In this document: positions 1 to 6,482 of the stretch, piece by piece
How positions within the stretch are numbered: position 1 is the stretch's first letter
Layout of the letters: the number at the start of each line of letters is the position of its first letter
Assembly: GCA_945860425.1 (NCBI GenBank)
Contig: CAMAQU010000006.1
Location: forward strand, 1-20,361
Direction of reading: 5' to 3'
Source of the DNA: Sphingomonas paucimobilis
GTDB taxonomy: Bacteria; Pseudomonadota; Alphaproteobacteria; Sphingomonadales; Sphingomonadaceae
DNA length: 20,361 nucleotides
Translations under genes and position numbers: made by a program
The notes under the pieces: model-generated
What the model was told of the DNA's origin: nothing
The model's database searches: none
What the model saw: only the letters and a program-made list of their open reading frames with translations

Positions 1-76
1 AGATGACCTGATGGCGCGAGCCGCCAATGCTATCGACCCATTGGCCGTTAATGTAATTTTTTAGATAGCTGTCCAT
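1..76 (-). CDS. Aldehyde dehydrogenase family protein, N-terminus only (runs off the left edge)
   Basis: Reading the minus strand from 76 gives MDSYLKNYINGQWVDSIGG followed by SRHQVI, then the window ends. The block NYINGQWVDS and a following V-I just before the expected NPAT motif is the usual start of NAD(P)-dependent aldehyde dehydrogenases, which oxidise aldehydes to carboxylates in the cytoplasm. Two ATGs are available, at 82 and 76. The purine-rich AAGGAG at about 90-85 lies 8 nt before the ATG at 76 but only 2 nt before the one at 82, so 76 is preferred. The catalytic Cys and Glu lie outside the window, so the substrate class cannot be judged. The M20 peptidase gene lies upstream on the same strand, with about 75 bp between. 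Confidence 0.75.
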   Translation of the reverse strand, partial: MDSYLKNYINGQWVDSIGGSRHQVI

Positions 77-151
77 GTGCATCTCTCCTTGGGACTTTGC
101 GAGTCGGTGATTTTATCTCTTCCCATTGATGTGGGGTTTTTTACGTTAACG

Positions 152-1486
152 TCAATCGGCAATGCGGCGCTTTTCGCGGGCAAGACGGGAAATGAGGATT
201 GCGGCCCGCTTGGCCTGCGTCTTGATGCTCAGCAGATCGACCGTTTCGCCCGGCGCATGATCCCCGCGGCTATGGGGCCCAAGCCCGGCCAGACCATCCA
301 CATCGGATGCCACGAAGGAGATATCGCCCGCGCCGCGCTTGAGGGGGTCAAGCACGGGCATGTCGGGCAGGCCAAGATCGGCATTCACTTTGTTCAGTCG
401 ATCCAGCACCGCCTTATTGCCTGCCGTCGGTGCCATCGGCGGATAGCCTTCATCAAAGGCGATGGTCGCCGATGTGAGGGGCGCGTGATCTTTCACAATC
501 GCCGCCATCTTGGCGCGCACACGGCTGGTCTGATCCTGTGACAGGGTGCGAAAGTCGCCGCGCGCAATGGCGATGCCGGGGATGATATTGGTTTTGCCCT
601 TGGCTGTTGCGCGCACGCCATCGCCATCCAGTGCTGCTTCCTGCCCGCCGGTGATGATGCCGACGTTGAAGGAGAGGTTCTGTTCCGGCAATTCGGTGCG
701 GAAGCGGCTGATAATACGGGTCAGTTCAAAGATTGCGCCATCGCCTGCGCTGGCGCTGAGAATGCCAGAGCTGTGGCCAGATTGGCCAGTGGCGGTGACG
801 ACCCAGCTGTTGGAGGATCGGCGGGCGATGGAGCCCATGTCGCGGCCCACATCGCGCACCAGACCTTCAAAATCGAGCGCAACATCCGCTTGCTTGCCCG
901 CCGCAATCAGGTCTGCGCGCGCGAGCGCAATGGGCTCTCCGCTATCTTCCTCATCGCCCGTCATATGGATGTCGATATTGGCATCTTTCAGCGTGCCGGC
1001 CGCCTGCATGGCGCGCAGAGCCGCGACGATGGTCACCAGTCCGCCCTTATCATCGCCAGCGCCGGGCCCTTCGGCTTCATCCAGGCCCGGACCCGTGCGG
1101 CGCACAAATGTCTGAAAGGGGGAGTCGGCTTCAAACACCGTATCGAGATGCGCGATCAAAAGAAGGCGTTTGCCTGTCTTGCTGCCTTTGCGCGTCGCGA
1201 TCAAATGCCCGGCGCGCTTGGTCGCGGACATATCCTTCCACACGACGCGAAAGCCCAAAGGCTCTAGCTCGGCACGCATGATCTTGGCGACCGCCTCGAC
1301 GCCCGCCAGATTCATCGACCCGCTATTCTGATTGACCAACCGTTCGAGCAGGCTGACTGTCCGTTCATAGTCTGCATCGACTGTTGCCGTCATCCGCGTT
1401 TCAGCCGGGCTCAATTGCGCCCAGACAGGGCTAGCAAGGCCAAGGGCTGCAAACGCCATCAGGCGGCCAAGGGGCAGGCGGGTCAT
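152..1486 (-). CDS. Secreted M20-family zinc metallopeptidase (glutamate carboxypeptidase-like)
   Basis: A 444-residue protein with an N-terminal signal peptide (residues 1-23: basic start MTRLPLGR, hydrophobic core, cut after PVWA), so it should act in the periplasm. M20 motifs appear in order: AHLDTV (H113, D115), GAGDDKGG (bridging metal Asp, 145/146), TGDEED (catalytic Glu 179 and metal Glu 180), DFEG near 205, the dimerisation-domain segment GQSGHSSG around 234-241, and a C-terminal LGPHSRGDHAPGE with the last metal His. This is the layout of two-zinc carboxypeptidase G2-type enzymes, which remove C-terminal Glu or similar residues from peptides or folates; the real substrate is unknown. 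The frame stays open to a GTG at 1501, but GGAG lies 6 nt before the ATG at 1486 and the signal peptide starts there. It stands between glnA and an aldehyde dehydrogenase with no evident functional link. Confidence 0.88.
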   Translation of the reverse strand: MTRLPLGRLMAFAALGLASPVWAQLSPAETRMTATVDADYERTVSLLERLVNQNSGSMNLAGVEAVAKIMRAELEPLGFRVVWKDMSATKRAGHLIATRKGSKTGKRLLLIAHLDTVFEADSPFQTFVRRTGPGLDEAEGPGAGDDKGGLVTIVAALRAMQAAGTLKDANIDIHMTGDEEDSGEPIALARADLIAAGKQADVALDFEGLVRDVGRDMGSIARRSSNSWVVTATGQSGHSSGILSASAGDGAIFELTRIISRFRTELPEQNLSFNVGIITGGQEAALDGDGVRATAKGKTNIIPGIAIARGDFRTLSQDQTSRVRAKMAAIVKDHAPLTSATIAFDEGYPPMAPTAGNKAVLDRLNKVNADLGLPDMPVLDPLKRGAGDISFVASDVDGLAGLGPHSRGDHAPGETVDLLSIKTQAKRAAILISRLAREKRRIAD

Positions 1487-1513
1487 AAACATCTCCATCA
1501 CGAGTTCGGCCCG

Positions 1514-1541
1514 GTTTTAGGCGCGCCTGTGCGCAAGGCAA
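1514..1541 (-). promoter_or_regulatory. Possible promoter of the M20 peptidase
   Basis: On the minus strand TTGCCT (1541-1536) is followed after 16 bp by TAAAAC (1519-1514). This puts a start about 20 nt before the ATG at 1486, just past the glnA terminator, which is where a separate promoter would be needed. The match to the housekeeping consensus is only partial. Confidence 0.28.
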
Positions 1542-1554
1542 GCAAGCGCATACT

Positions 1555-1580
1555 AAAACGCCCGAGGTCTCCCCCGGGCG
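1555..1580 (-). terminator. Intrinsic terminator of glnA
   Basis: On the minus strand a 9-bp stem CGCCCGGGG / CCTCGGGCG (one G-T pair) closes on a GAGA tetraloop and is followed directly by TTTT. It lies 33 nt after the glnA stop codon. The long GC stem, GNRA-type loop and T run make this a convincing end for the glnB-glnA transcript. Confidence 0.8.
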
Positions 1581-1613
1581 CTTCTGGTGTCCGCTTGGCG
1601 GAGAGGCTCTCAA

Positions 1614-3023
1614 TTAAGAGCTGTAATACATATCAAATTCAACCGGCGACGGCGTCATTTCCCAACGGGCGACGTCGGCCATCTTGATGTCGATATAGGC
1701 ATCAATCTGATCCTTGGTGAACACGTCGCCCTTGAGCAGGAAGGCGTGATCGGCTTCGAGCGATTCCAAGGCTTCGCGCAGCGAGCCGCAGACGGTCGGA
1801 ACCTGGGCCAGTTCTTCCGGCGGAAGATCATAGAGGTTCTTATCCATCGCATCGCCCGGGTGAATCTTGTTCTGAATGCCGTCCAGACCCGCCATCAGCA
1901 AAGCTGCATAAGCGAGATAGGGGTTGGCCATCGCATCGGGGAAGCGGACTTCCACGCGCTTTGCCTTGGCGCCCGTGCCATAGGGAATACGGCAAGAAGC
2001 CGAGCGGTTGCGCGCTGAATAAGCGAGCAGAACCGGTGCTTCATAGCCCGGGACGAGGCGCTTATAGCTGTTCGTCGTTGGGTTGGTGAAGGCGTTCACG
2101 GCCTTGGCATGCTTGATGATGCCGCCGATGAAATAAAGGCAGGTGTCCGACAGGCCCGCATAGCCATTGCCAGCGAAGAGCGGATTGCCCTTTTCCCAGA
2201 TCGACAAGTGGGTGTGCATGCCCGACCCGTTATCTTCCTTGATCGGCTTCGGCATGAAGGTTGCCGATTTGCCATAGGATTGGGCGACCATGTGCACGAC
2301 GTACTTGTAAATCTGCATGCGGTCGGCGGTCTGCGTCAGCGTGCCGAAGGTCAGGCCAAGCTCATGCTGAGCAGCGGCCACTTCATGGTGATGCTTGTCG
2401 CAGGGCAGGCCCATTTCGAGCATGGTCGTGACCATTTCGCCGCGAATATCCTGTGCTGAATCGACCGGAGCAACGGGGAAATAGCCGCCCTTTGCGCGCG
2501 GACGGTGGCCCAGATTGCCTGTTTCATAATGGGTGCCGGTGTTGGTCGGCAGCTCAATATCATCCAGCTTGTAAGAGCTGGTGTTATAGCCATTTTCAAA
2601 CTTCACATCGTCAAACATGAAGAATTCGGCTTCCGGACCGACATAGACGGTGTCGCCAATGCCTGTGGTCTTCAGATAGGATTCAGCACGCTTCGCGGTG
2701 GAGCGCGGGTCGCGGGCGTAGAGTTCGCCCGTCGATGGCTCAACAATGTCGCAGAAGATGATCATCATCGGCGTGGCTGAGAAGGGATCGACATAAACGG
2801 CGTCCAGATCCGGCTTCAGGATCATGTCGGATTCGTTAATGGCTTTCCAACCTTCAATCGACGATCCGTCAAACATCAGGCCATCGGTCAGTTCATCTTC
2901 GCCCATGACGCCAGCGCACATGGTGAGGTGCTGCCACTTGCCCTTGGGGTCGGTGAAGCGGAGATCGACCCACTCGATTTCCTGTTCTTTGATCTGCTTA
3001 AGAATGTCTGCCGGAGTGGCCAT
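1614..3023 (-). CDS. glnA: Glutamine synthetase, type I
   Basis: A 469-residue GSI, the length of the E. coli enzyme. It makes glutamine from glutamate, ammonia and ATP in the cytoplasm as a dodecamer. Signature blocks in order: FDGSSIEGW near 51, GPEAEFF near 131 (metal Glu), the HHHEVAAAQHE region near 211-221, NGSGMHTHLS near 266-275 (ammonia/metal site), NPTTNSYKRLVPGYEAP near 316-332, RNRSASCRIP (Arg for glutamate/ATP) and NLYDLPPEE, where Tyr398 matches the adenylylation site (Tyr397 in E. coli). Control by the GlnE adenylyltransferase is therefore likely. AAGGAAGG lies 10 nt before the ATG. It is 85 bp downstream of glnB on the same strand and ends in a strong terminator, so both are probably co-transcribed, as is known in rhizobia and Azospirillum. 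Confidence 0.98.
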   Translation of the reverse strand: MATPADILKQIKEQEIEWVDLRFTDPKGKWQHLTMCAGVMGEDELTDGLMFDGSSIEGWKAINESDMILKPDLDAVYVDPFSATPMMIIFCDIVEPSTGELYARDPRSTAKRAESYLKTTGIGDTVYVGPEAEFFMFDDVKFENGYNTSSYKLDDIELPTNTGTHYETGNLGHRPRAKGGYFPVAPVDSAQDIRGEMVTTMLEMGLPCDKHHHEVAAAQHELGLTFGTLTQTADRMQIYKYVVHMVAQSYGKSATFMPKPIKEDNGSGMHTHLSIWEKGNPLFAGNGYAGLSDTCLYFIGGIIKHAKAVNAFTNPTTNSYKRLVPGYEAPVLLAYSARNRSASCRIPYGTGAKAKRVEVRFPDAMANPYLAYAALLMAGLDGIQNKIHPGDAMDKNLYDLPPEELAQVPTVCGSLREALESLEADHAFLLKGDVFTKDQIDAYIDIKMADVARWEMTPSPVEFDMYYSS

Positions 3024-3070
3024 GTTATCACTACCTTCCTTGATTGGACTTTGGGGTGGTTTTTACCGCG

Positions 3071-3090
3071 CGCCGAAACCCCGTTCGGCG
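3071..3090 (-). repeat. Stem-loop in the glnB-glnA intergenic space
   Basis: A perfect 7-bp inverted repeat CGCCGAA / TTCGGCG with a 6-nt loop sits midway in the 85-bp gap. On the minus transcript it is followed by CGCGGTAAAAA, not a T run, so it does not look like a normal terminator. It may be an RNA processing or stability element that sets the ratio of glnB to glnA message; that role is inference. Confidence 0.4.
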
Positions 3091-3108
3091 GTGGAAATTC
3101 AAAATGCG

Positions 3109-3447
3109 TTAAATGGCGTCGCTGTCCTTTTCGCCGGTGCGAATCCGCAACGCGCTTTCGACGGGGATGACGAAGATTTTGCCATCGCCAATGCGTCCGG
3201 TTTGGGCAGCGGCGGCAATCGCTTCGACCACGCGGGGGGCGAGCGCATCGTCCACGACGACCTCCAGCTTCACCTTGGGCAGAAAGTCGACGACATATTC
3301 GGCACCACGATAGAGTTCGGTATGGCCCTTTTGACGTCCAAAGCCCTTGGCTTCGGTGACGGTGATACCCGAGACGCCGACTTCATGAAGGGCTTCCTTC
3401 ACGTCATCCAGCTTGAACGGTTTAATGATTGCTTCAATCTTTTTCAT
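3109..3447 (-). CDS. glnB: Nitrogen regulatory protein P-II
   Basis: A 112-residue P-II signal protein starting MKKIEAIIKPFKLDDVKEAL. P-II trimers bind ATP/ADP and 2-oxoglutarate and relay nitrogen status to the GlnE/NtrB systems. The T-loop YRGAEYVVDFLPK has Tyr51, the uridylylation site used by GlnD, at its canonical place, and the C-terminal block TGRIGDGKIFVIPVE matches the family. The frame runs on to a TTG at 3459, but the ATG at 3447 gives exactly the standard length. AAAGGG at 3465-3460 is a distant ribosome site (12 nt). The genomic link to glnA, with no amtB next to it, favours GlnB over GlnK. A sigma-54-type promoter lies just upstream. Confidence 0.97.
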   Translation of the reverse strand: MKKIEAIIKPFKLDDVKEALHEVGVSGITVTEAKGFGRQKGHTELYRGAEYVVDFLPKVKLEVVVDDALAPRVVEAIAAAAQTGRIGDGKIFVIPVESALRIRTGEKDSDAI

Positions 3448-3482
3448 GGTGCGGGGCAACCCTTTGCGGTTTCGCTTCAGCC

Positions 3483-3498
3483 TTCAATAATCGTGCCA
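3483..3498 (-). promoter_or_regulatory. Candidate sigma-54 (-24/-12) promoter of glnB-glnA
   Basis: The minus strand carries TTGGCACGATTATTGAA. Against the RpoN consensus YTGGCACG-N4-TTGCW the -24 part matches fully, the 4-bp spacer is exact, and the -12 part is TTGAA instead of TTGCA/T, so one key base (C of the GC pair) is changed. The predicted start is about 25 nt before the glnB ATG. Sigma-54/NtrC control of glnB is established in Rhizobium and Azospirillum. I could not identify a clear NtrC box upstream, although 7-bp inverted copies GTTGCTG (3535-3541) and CAGCAAC (3586-3592) lie 51 bp apart in the expected enhancer region. Confidence 0.55.
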
Positions 3499-3661
3499 AC
3501 TAAGGGCGCGCAAGCGAACGCTCAATTTAGGCAAGTTGCTGTCTGGAATCTGGGCAGGGCGCGGGTCATATGCCCATTTATTAGGCAGCAACCGCCTGAA
3601 AACTAATCAATTGCCCTTGGGATTGGAGTGCGCCCCTGTCGAGTCTGCCCGTGCGTCTGCG

Positions 3662-3677
3662 CGACTCGGCCGAGTCG
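3662..3677 (-). repeat. 16-bp perfect palindrome just after map
   Basis: CGACTCGGCCGAGTCG is a perfect 8+8 palindrome that begins 1 nt after the map stop codon. A third related half, CGAGTC, lies about 20 bp further along the map transcript (near 3640), so two alternative hairpins can form. No T run follows, so factor-independent termination is unlikely. It could be a 3'-end stabilising hairpin for map, or a protein-binding site upstream of glnB. Confidence 0.45.
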
Positions 3678-3678
3678 T

Positions 3679-4509
3679 TCAGGCGGGGCTATGTGGCAGG
3701 TCGAGGCCCGAGAGGCTTTTTGTGAAGATTTCGCAGCCCGTGTCGGTGATGCCAATCGTATGTTCAAATTGCGCCGACAAGGTGCGGTCCCGCGTCACCG
3801 CCGTCCAGCCATCTTCCAGAACCTTGCAATCGGGCCTGCCGATATTGACCATGGGTTCAATGGTGAAGAACATGCCAGGCTTCAGCTCTGGCCCCGTGCC
3901 GGGGCGGCCGACATGGACAACTTCGGGTGCATCATGAAATAGGCGGCCAATGCCATGGCCGCAAAAATCGCGCACCACGCCATAACGTTGCTTTTCCGAA
4001 TGCACCTGAATGGCATGGGCCACATCGCCCAGATGGTTGCCGGGTTTCGCCTGCGCAATGCCCAGCATCATCGCTTCATAGGTCGTCTCGACCAGCCGAC
4101 GCGCCTTGATATTCACCTCTCCGACCAAATAGGTGCGGTTGGTATCGCCATGCCAGCCATCGAGCAGCGGGGTGACATCGACATTGACGATATCGCCTTC
4201 TTTCAGGGCCTTTGGCCCGGGAATGCCATGGCAGATGACATGGTTTACCGAGGTGCAGCAGCTGTGCGTATAGCCCCGATAATTGAGCGTTGCGGGAACA
4301 GCGCCACTATCAAAGGTCATGGTCCGAACCAGATCGTCAATGGCCTGCGTCGTCACGCCGGGCTGAATAAAGGGCACAAGCGCGTCGAGAATCTGGGCGG
4401 CGAGGCGGCCTGCCTTGCGCATCCCGTCAAAGGCGTCGGGGCCATGCAGGCGGATGACGCCGGAGCGCAGGGGAACGGTGTCGTCGGTGACAATCTGATA
4501 TTGAGTCAT
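3679..4509 (-). CDS. map: Methionine aminopeptidase, type I
   Basis: A 276-residue protein beginning MTQYQIVTDDTVPLRSG. It removes the initiator Met from new cytosolic proteins using a two-metal centre. The pita-bread-fold motifs are visible: LNYRGYTHSCCTSVNHVICH (substrate-site His and Cys), DIVNVDVTPLLDGWHGDTNR (two metal Asp), FCGHGIGRLFHDAPEV (metal His), FFTIEPM (metal Glu) and FEHTIGIT (last metal Glu). The reading frame continues far upstream with no stop, but that extension is Pro/Arg-rich, lies antisense to pabB and resembles no MetAP extension. No Shine-Dalgarno sequence precedes the ATG; a promoter-like pair places the transcript start at the ATG itself. The gene diverges from pabB-pabC with 98 bp between. 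Confidence 0.96.
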   Translation of the reverse strand: MTQYQIVTDDTVPLRSGVIRLHGPDAFDGMRKAGRLAAQILDALVPFIQPGVTTQAIDDLVRTMTFDSGAVPATLNYRGYTHSCCTSVNHVICHGIPGPKALKEGDIVNVDVTPLLDGWHGDTNRTYLVGEVNIKARRLVETTYEAMMLGIAQAKPGNHLGDVAHAIQVHSEKQRYGVVRDFCGHGIGRLFHDAPEVVHVGRPGTGPELKPGMFFTIEPMVNIGRPDCKVLEDGWTAVTRDRTLSAQFEHTIGITDTGCEIFTKSLSGLDLPHSPA

Positions 4510-4515
4510 TGCGAT

Positions 4516-4544
4516 GATATAGGCGAGATGCGCGAGGGCCGCAA
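4516..4544 (-). promoter_or_regulatory. Candidate promoter giving a leaderless map transcript
   Basis: On the minus strand TTGCGG (4544-4539) is spaced exactly 17 bp from TATATC (4521-4516), and only 6 nt (ATCGCA) separate TATATC from the map ATG. If this is the promoter, transcription starts at the A of the ATG. This would explain the lack of a ribosome site. Leaderless messages are common in alphaproteobacteria. The hexamers match the consensus only partly. Confidence 0.35.
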
Positions 4545-4607
4545 ATCGGTGCCATCCCGGATGTGACCAGTCTGGCCTTTCCGCTCCAGCCCTGCCAAAG
4601 GCGGCGC

Positions 4608-6356
4608 ATGGCAGCGCCCGTCCCTTCCGGCCCCTTTGTGCTTCTGGATGATGCCCGTGCAGGCGGTGCGCCCGCGCGTCTTTATTGCGACCAGCTGGAG
4701 ATTGTGGAGACGCGGGATTCGGCAGAGGTGGCGGATCTGGTGACGCGGATTGGCGCGGGCGGGGATTGGGCCGGTTTTTTGAGTTATGAGGCGGGTCTTG
4801 CGCTGGAGGATCGGCTTGCGCAGCGCGGTCGCACACCCAATGTGCCGCTGGTCTGGTTTGCGCGCTTTGCGGGCTATCAAGAGGTTCCGTCGGATCAGGT
4901 GGCGGACTGGCTGCCCGATGCGGCTGGCGGCTGGGTCGATGCTCCGCACCCGCGCCTTGGCCGGGCCGATTATGCCAAGGCGCATGACCATGTGCAGGCA
5001 CTGATCACGGCGGGCGATATTTATCAGGCCAATTTGACGATCCGGGCTGATGTGCGCACGGCGGGCCATCCGCTCGCCATTTATGCGGGGCTGCGGGGTC
5101 GTGCGCAGGCCGGCTTTGGCGGCGTGGTCTGGACGGGGGAGGATTGGCTCTTGTCGCTCTCGCCCGAACTCTTCTTCGCCTTGAAGGCGGGACGGATCAC
5201 GACCAAGCCGATGAAGGGCACCGCCGAACGTGCGGGCGACCCAGCCGAAGATGCCCGGCGCATCGCCCATCTGCATAATGATGCCAAGCAACGGGCCGAA
5301 AATCTGATGATTGTGGATCTGCTCCGCAATGATGTGTCGCGCGTGGCGCAAGCGGGGTCGGTCGCTGTGCCGGATTTATTTCATGTGGAAAGCTATCCGA
5401 CCGTCCATCAGATGATCTCGACCGTGACGGCGCAGCTGGACCCGGGCAAGACGGTGGCGGATCTTCTGCGCGCCATTTACCCCTGCGGGTCGATTACGGG
5501 TGCGCCCAAGATTCGGGCGATGGAAGTTATTGGCGATGTCGAGCCAGAGCCGCGCGGTATCTACACGGGTAGCATCGGCCGCATTGATGCCAATGGCGAC
5601 GCGGCATTTAATGTCGCGATCCGCACATTGCATTTGCCCAAGGGTGCGACAGTCGCAACGCTCGGTCTAGGCGGCGGCATTGTGGCGGACAGCCAAGTGG
5701 ATGAGGAATGGGCCGAGTGTCTGGCCAAGGGGCGCTTTGTGGCGGACCCGCGCTGCTTTGATTTGATTGAAACAATGCTGTTCGACCCTGAACAGGGGAT
5801 GCCGCTGCTCAACCGCCATTTGGAACGGATGCAGGCGAGCGCCGATGCGCTGGGCTTTACGCTGGATCGGCATGATGCGCGAAACCTGCTTCAGGCCGCG
5901 ACGTTCCGATTGGACGCGCCGAAGCGGATCCGGCTGTTGCTGTCGCGGCAAGGTAAGATGGCGGTTGAAGCCGCAGATTTGCCTGTGCGGGCGGCAGGTC
6001 CGGCCTTGGTTCGGCTCGCGGCTTTGCCCGTTGACGCCGATGATTTCCGTCTGCGCCATAAGACGACGGACCGGGCCTTTTATGATCAGGCGCGTTTGAG
6101 CGCGGGATGTTTTGAAGTGGTCTTTGTCGATCCCGATGGATTTCTAACCGAAGGCAGCTTCACCAATGTTTTTGTTGAACGCGGCGGCCAATTGCTGACG
6201 CCACCGCTCAGCCGCGGGCTTTTGCCCGGCGTGTTGCGGGCCGAGATGATCGACAGCGGACAGGCAGTGGAGGCGGATCTGACCGCAGCGGATTTGGCGG
6301 GTGGATTTTTTATCGGCAATGCGTTGCGCGGTTTGATGCCCGCAATTCTTGCCTGA
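4608..6356 (+). CDS. pabB: Fused aminodeoxychorismate synthase component I / 4-amino-4-deoxychorismate lyase (PabB-PabC)
   Basis: A 582-residue two-domain cytoplasmic protein that makes p-aminobenzoate for folate. Residues 1 to about 375 are a chorismate-binding domain: KPMKGTAERAG has Lys203 at the place of the covalent-intermediate Lys in PabB, which anthranilate synthases lack, followed by NDAKQRAENLMIVDLLRND, YPCGSITGAPKIRAME and the GIYTGSIG block. Residues from about 384 are a PLP class IV fold: FDLIETMLF, HKTTDR with the likely PLP Lys485, EGSFTNVF, PPLSRGLLPGVLR and IGNALRGLMPA, typical of PabC. The frame opens at a GTG at 4563, but AAAGG lies 6 nt before the ATG at 4608. It still needs a separate PabA glutaminase, not seen here. 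Divergent from map. Confidence 0.93.
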   Translation: MAAPVPSGPFVLLDDARAGGAPARLYCDQLEIVETRDSAEVADLVTRIGAGGDWAGFLSYEAGLALEDRLAQRGRTPNVPLVWFARFAGYQEVPSDQVADWLPDAAGGWVDAPHPRLGRADYAKAHDHVQALITAGDIYQANLTIRADVRTAGHPLAIYAGLRGRAQAGFGGVVWTGEDWLLSLSPELFFALKAGRITTKPMKGTAERAGDPAEDARRIAHLHNDAKQRAENLMIVDLLRNDVSRVAQAGSVAVPDLFHVESYPTVHQMISTVTAQLDPGKTVADLLRAIYPCGSITGAPKIRAMEVIGDVEPEPRGIYTGSIGRIDANGDAAFNVAIRTLHLPKGATVATLGLGGGIVADSQVDEEWAECLAKGRFVADPRCFDLIETMLFDPEQGMPLLNRHLERMQASADALGFTLDRHDARNLLQAATFRLDAPKRIRLLLSRQGKMAVEAADLPVRAAGPALVRLAALPVDADDFRLRHKTTDRAFYDQARLSAGCFEVVFVDPDGFLTEGSFTNVFVERGGQLLTPPLSRGLLPGVLRAEMIDSGQAVEADLTAADLAGGFFIGNALRGLMPAILA

Positions 6357-6370
6357 ACTTGCGCTTTTTT
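6341..6370 (+). terminator. Weak possible terminator after pabB-pabC
   Basis: CGCAA (6341-6345) and TTGCG (6359-6363) can form a 5-bp stem around a 13-nt loop that includes the stop codon, followed by CTTTTTT. The stem is short for an intrinsic terminator, but the T run is clear and a separate promoter for the next gene lies just beyond. Confidence 0.3.
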
Positions 6371-6404
6371 GGGCGAATTTCTGGCCGAAACGCCCCTTGG
6401 GCGG

Positions 6405-6433
6405 TTGCCCCTATGTGATCGAGTCCGTATAGG
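6405..6433 (+). promoter_or_regulatory. Candidate promoter of the aspartate aminotransferase gene
   Basis: TTGCCC (6405-6410), a 17-bp spacer and TATAGG (6428-6433) lie about 50 bp before the ATG. Spacing is ideal; the hexamers are partial matches. It falls in the 126-bp gap after pabB-pabC. Confidence 0.35.
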
Positions 6434-6482
6434 CGCGGCTATCGCCCTCGACTGTCCCCTTGCCAGAGAAAGCGCCCAAACC

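Noticed and set aside
143..152. 10-bp palindrome ACGTTAACGT at the end of the M20 peptidase gene
   Set aside because: Short enough to occur by chance; the neighbouring T run lies on the strand opposite to the one needed to terminate the peptidase gene.
2824..3606. 260-codon plus-strand open frame across glnA, the gap and glnB
   Set aside because: It runs antisense to two certain genes, and the resulting sequence has no recognisable domain.
4510..5001. N-terminal extension of map by about 164 codons upstream of the ATG at 4509
   Set aside because: The extension is Pro/Arg/His-rich, lies antisense to the start of pabB, and has no family similarity; MetAP starting at 4509 has the normal length.
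4506..5351. 281-codon minus-strand open frame
   Set aside because: It is antisense to pabB, rich in Arg, Ile and His as expected of a shadow frame, and shows no domain; the opposite strand encodes a clear enzyme.
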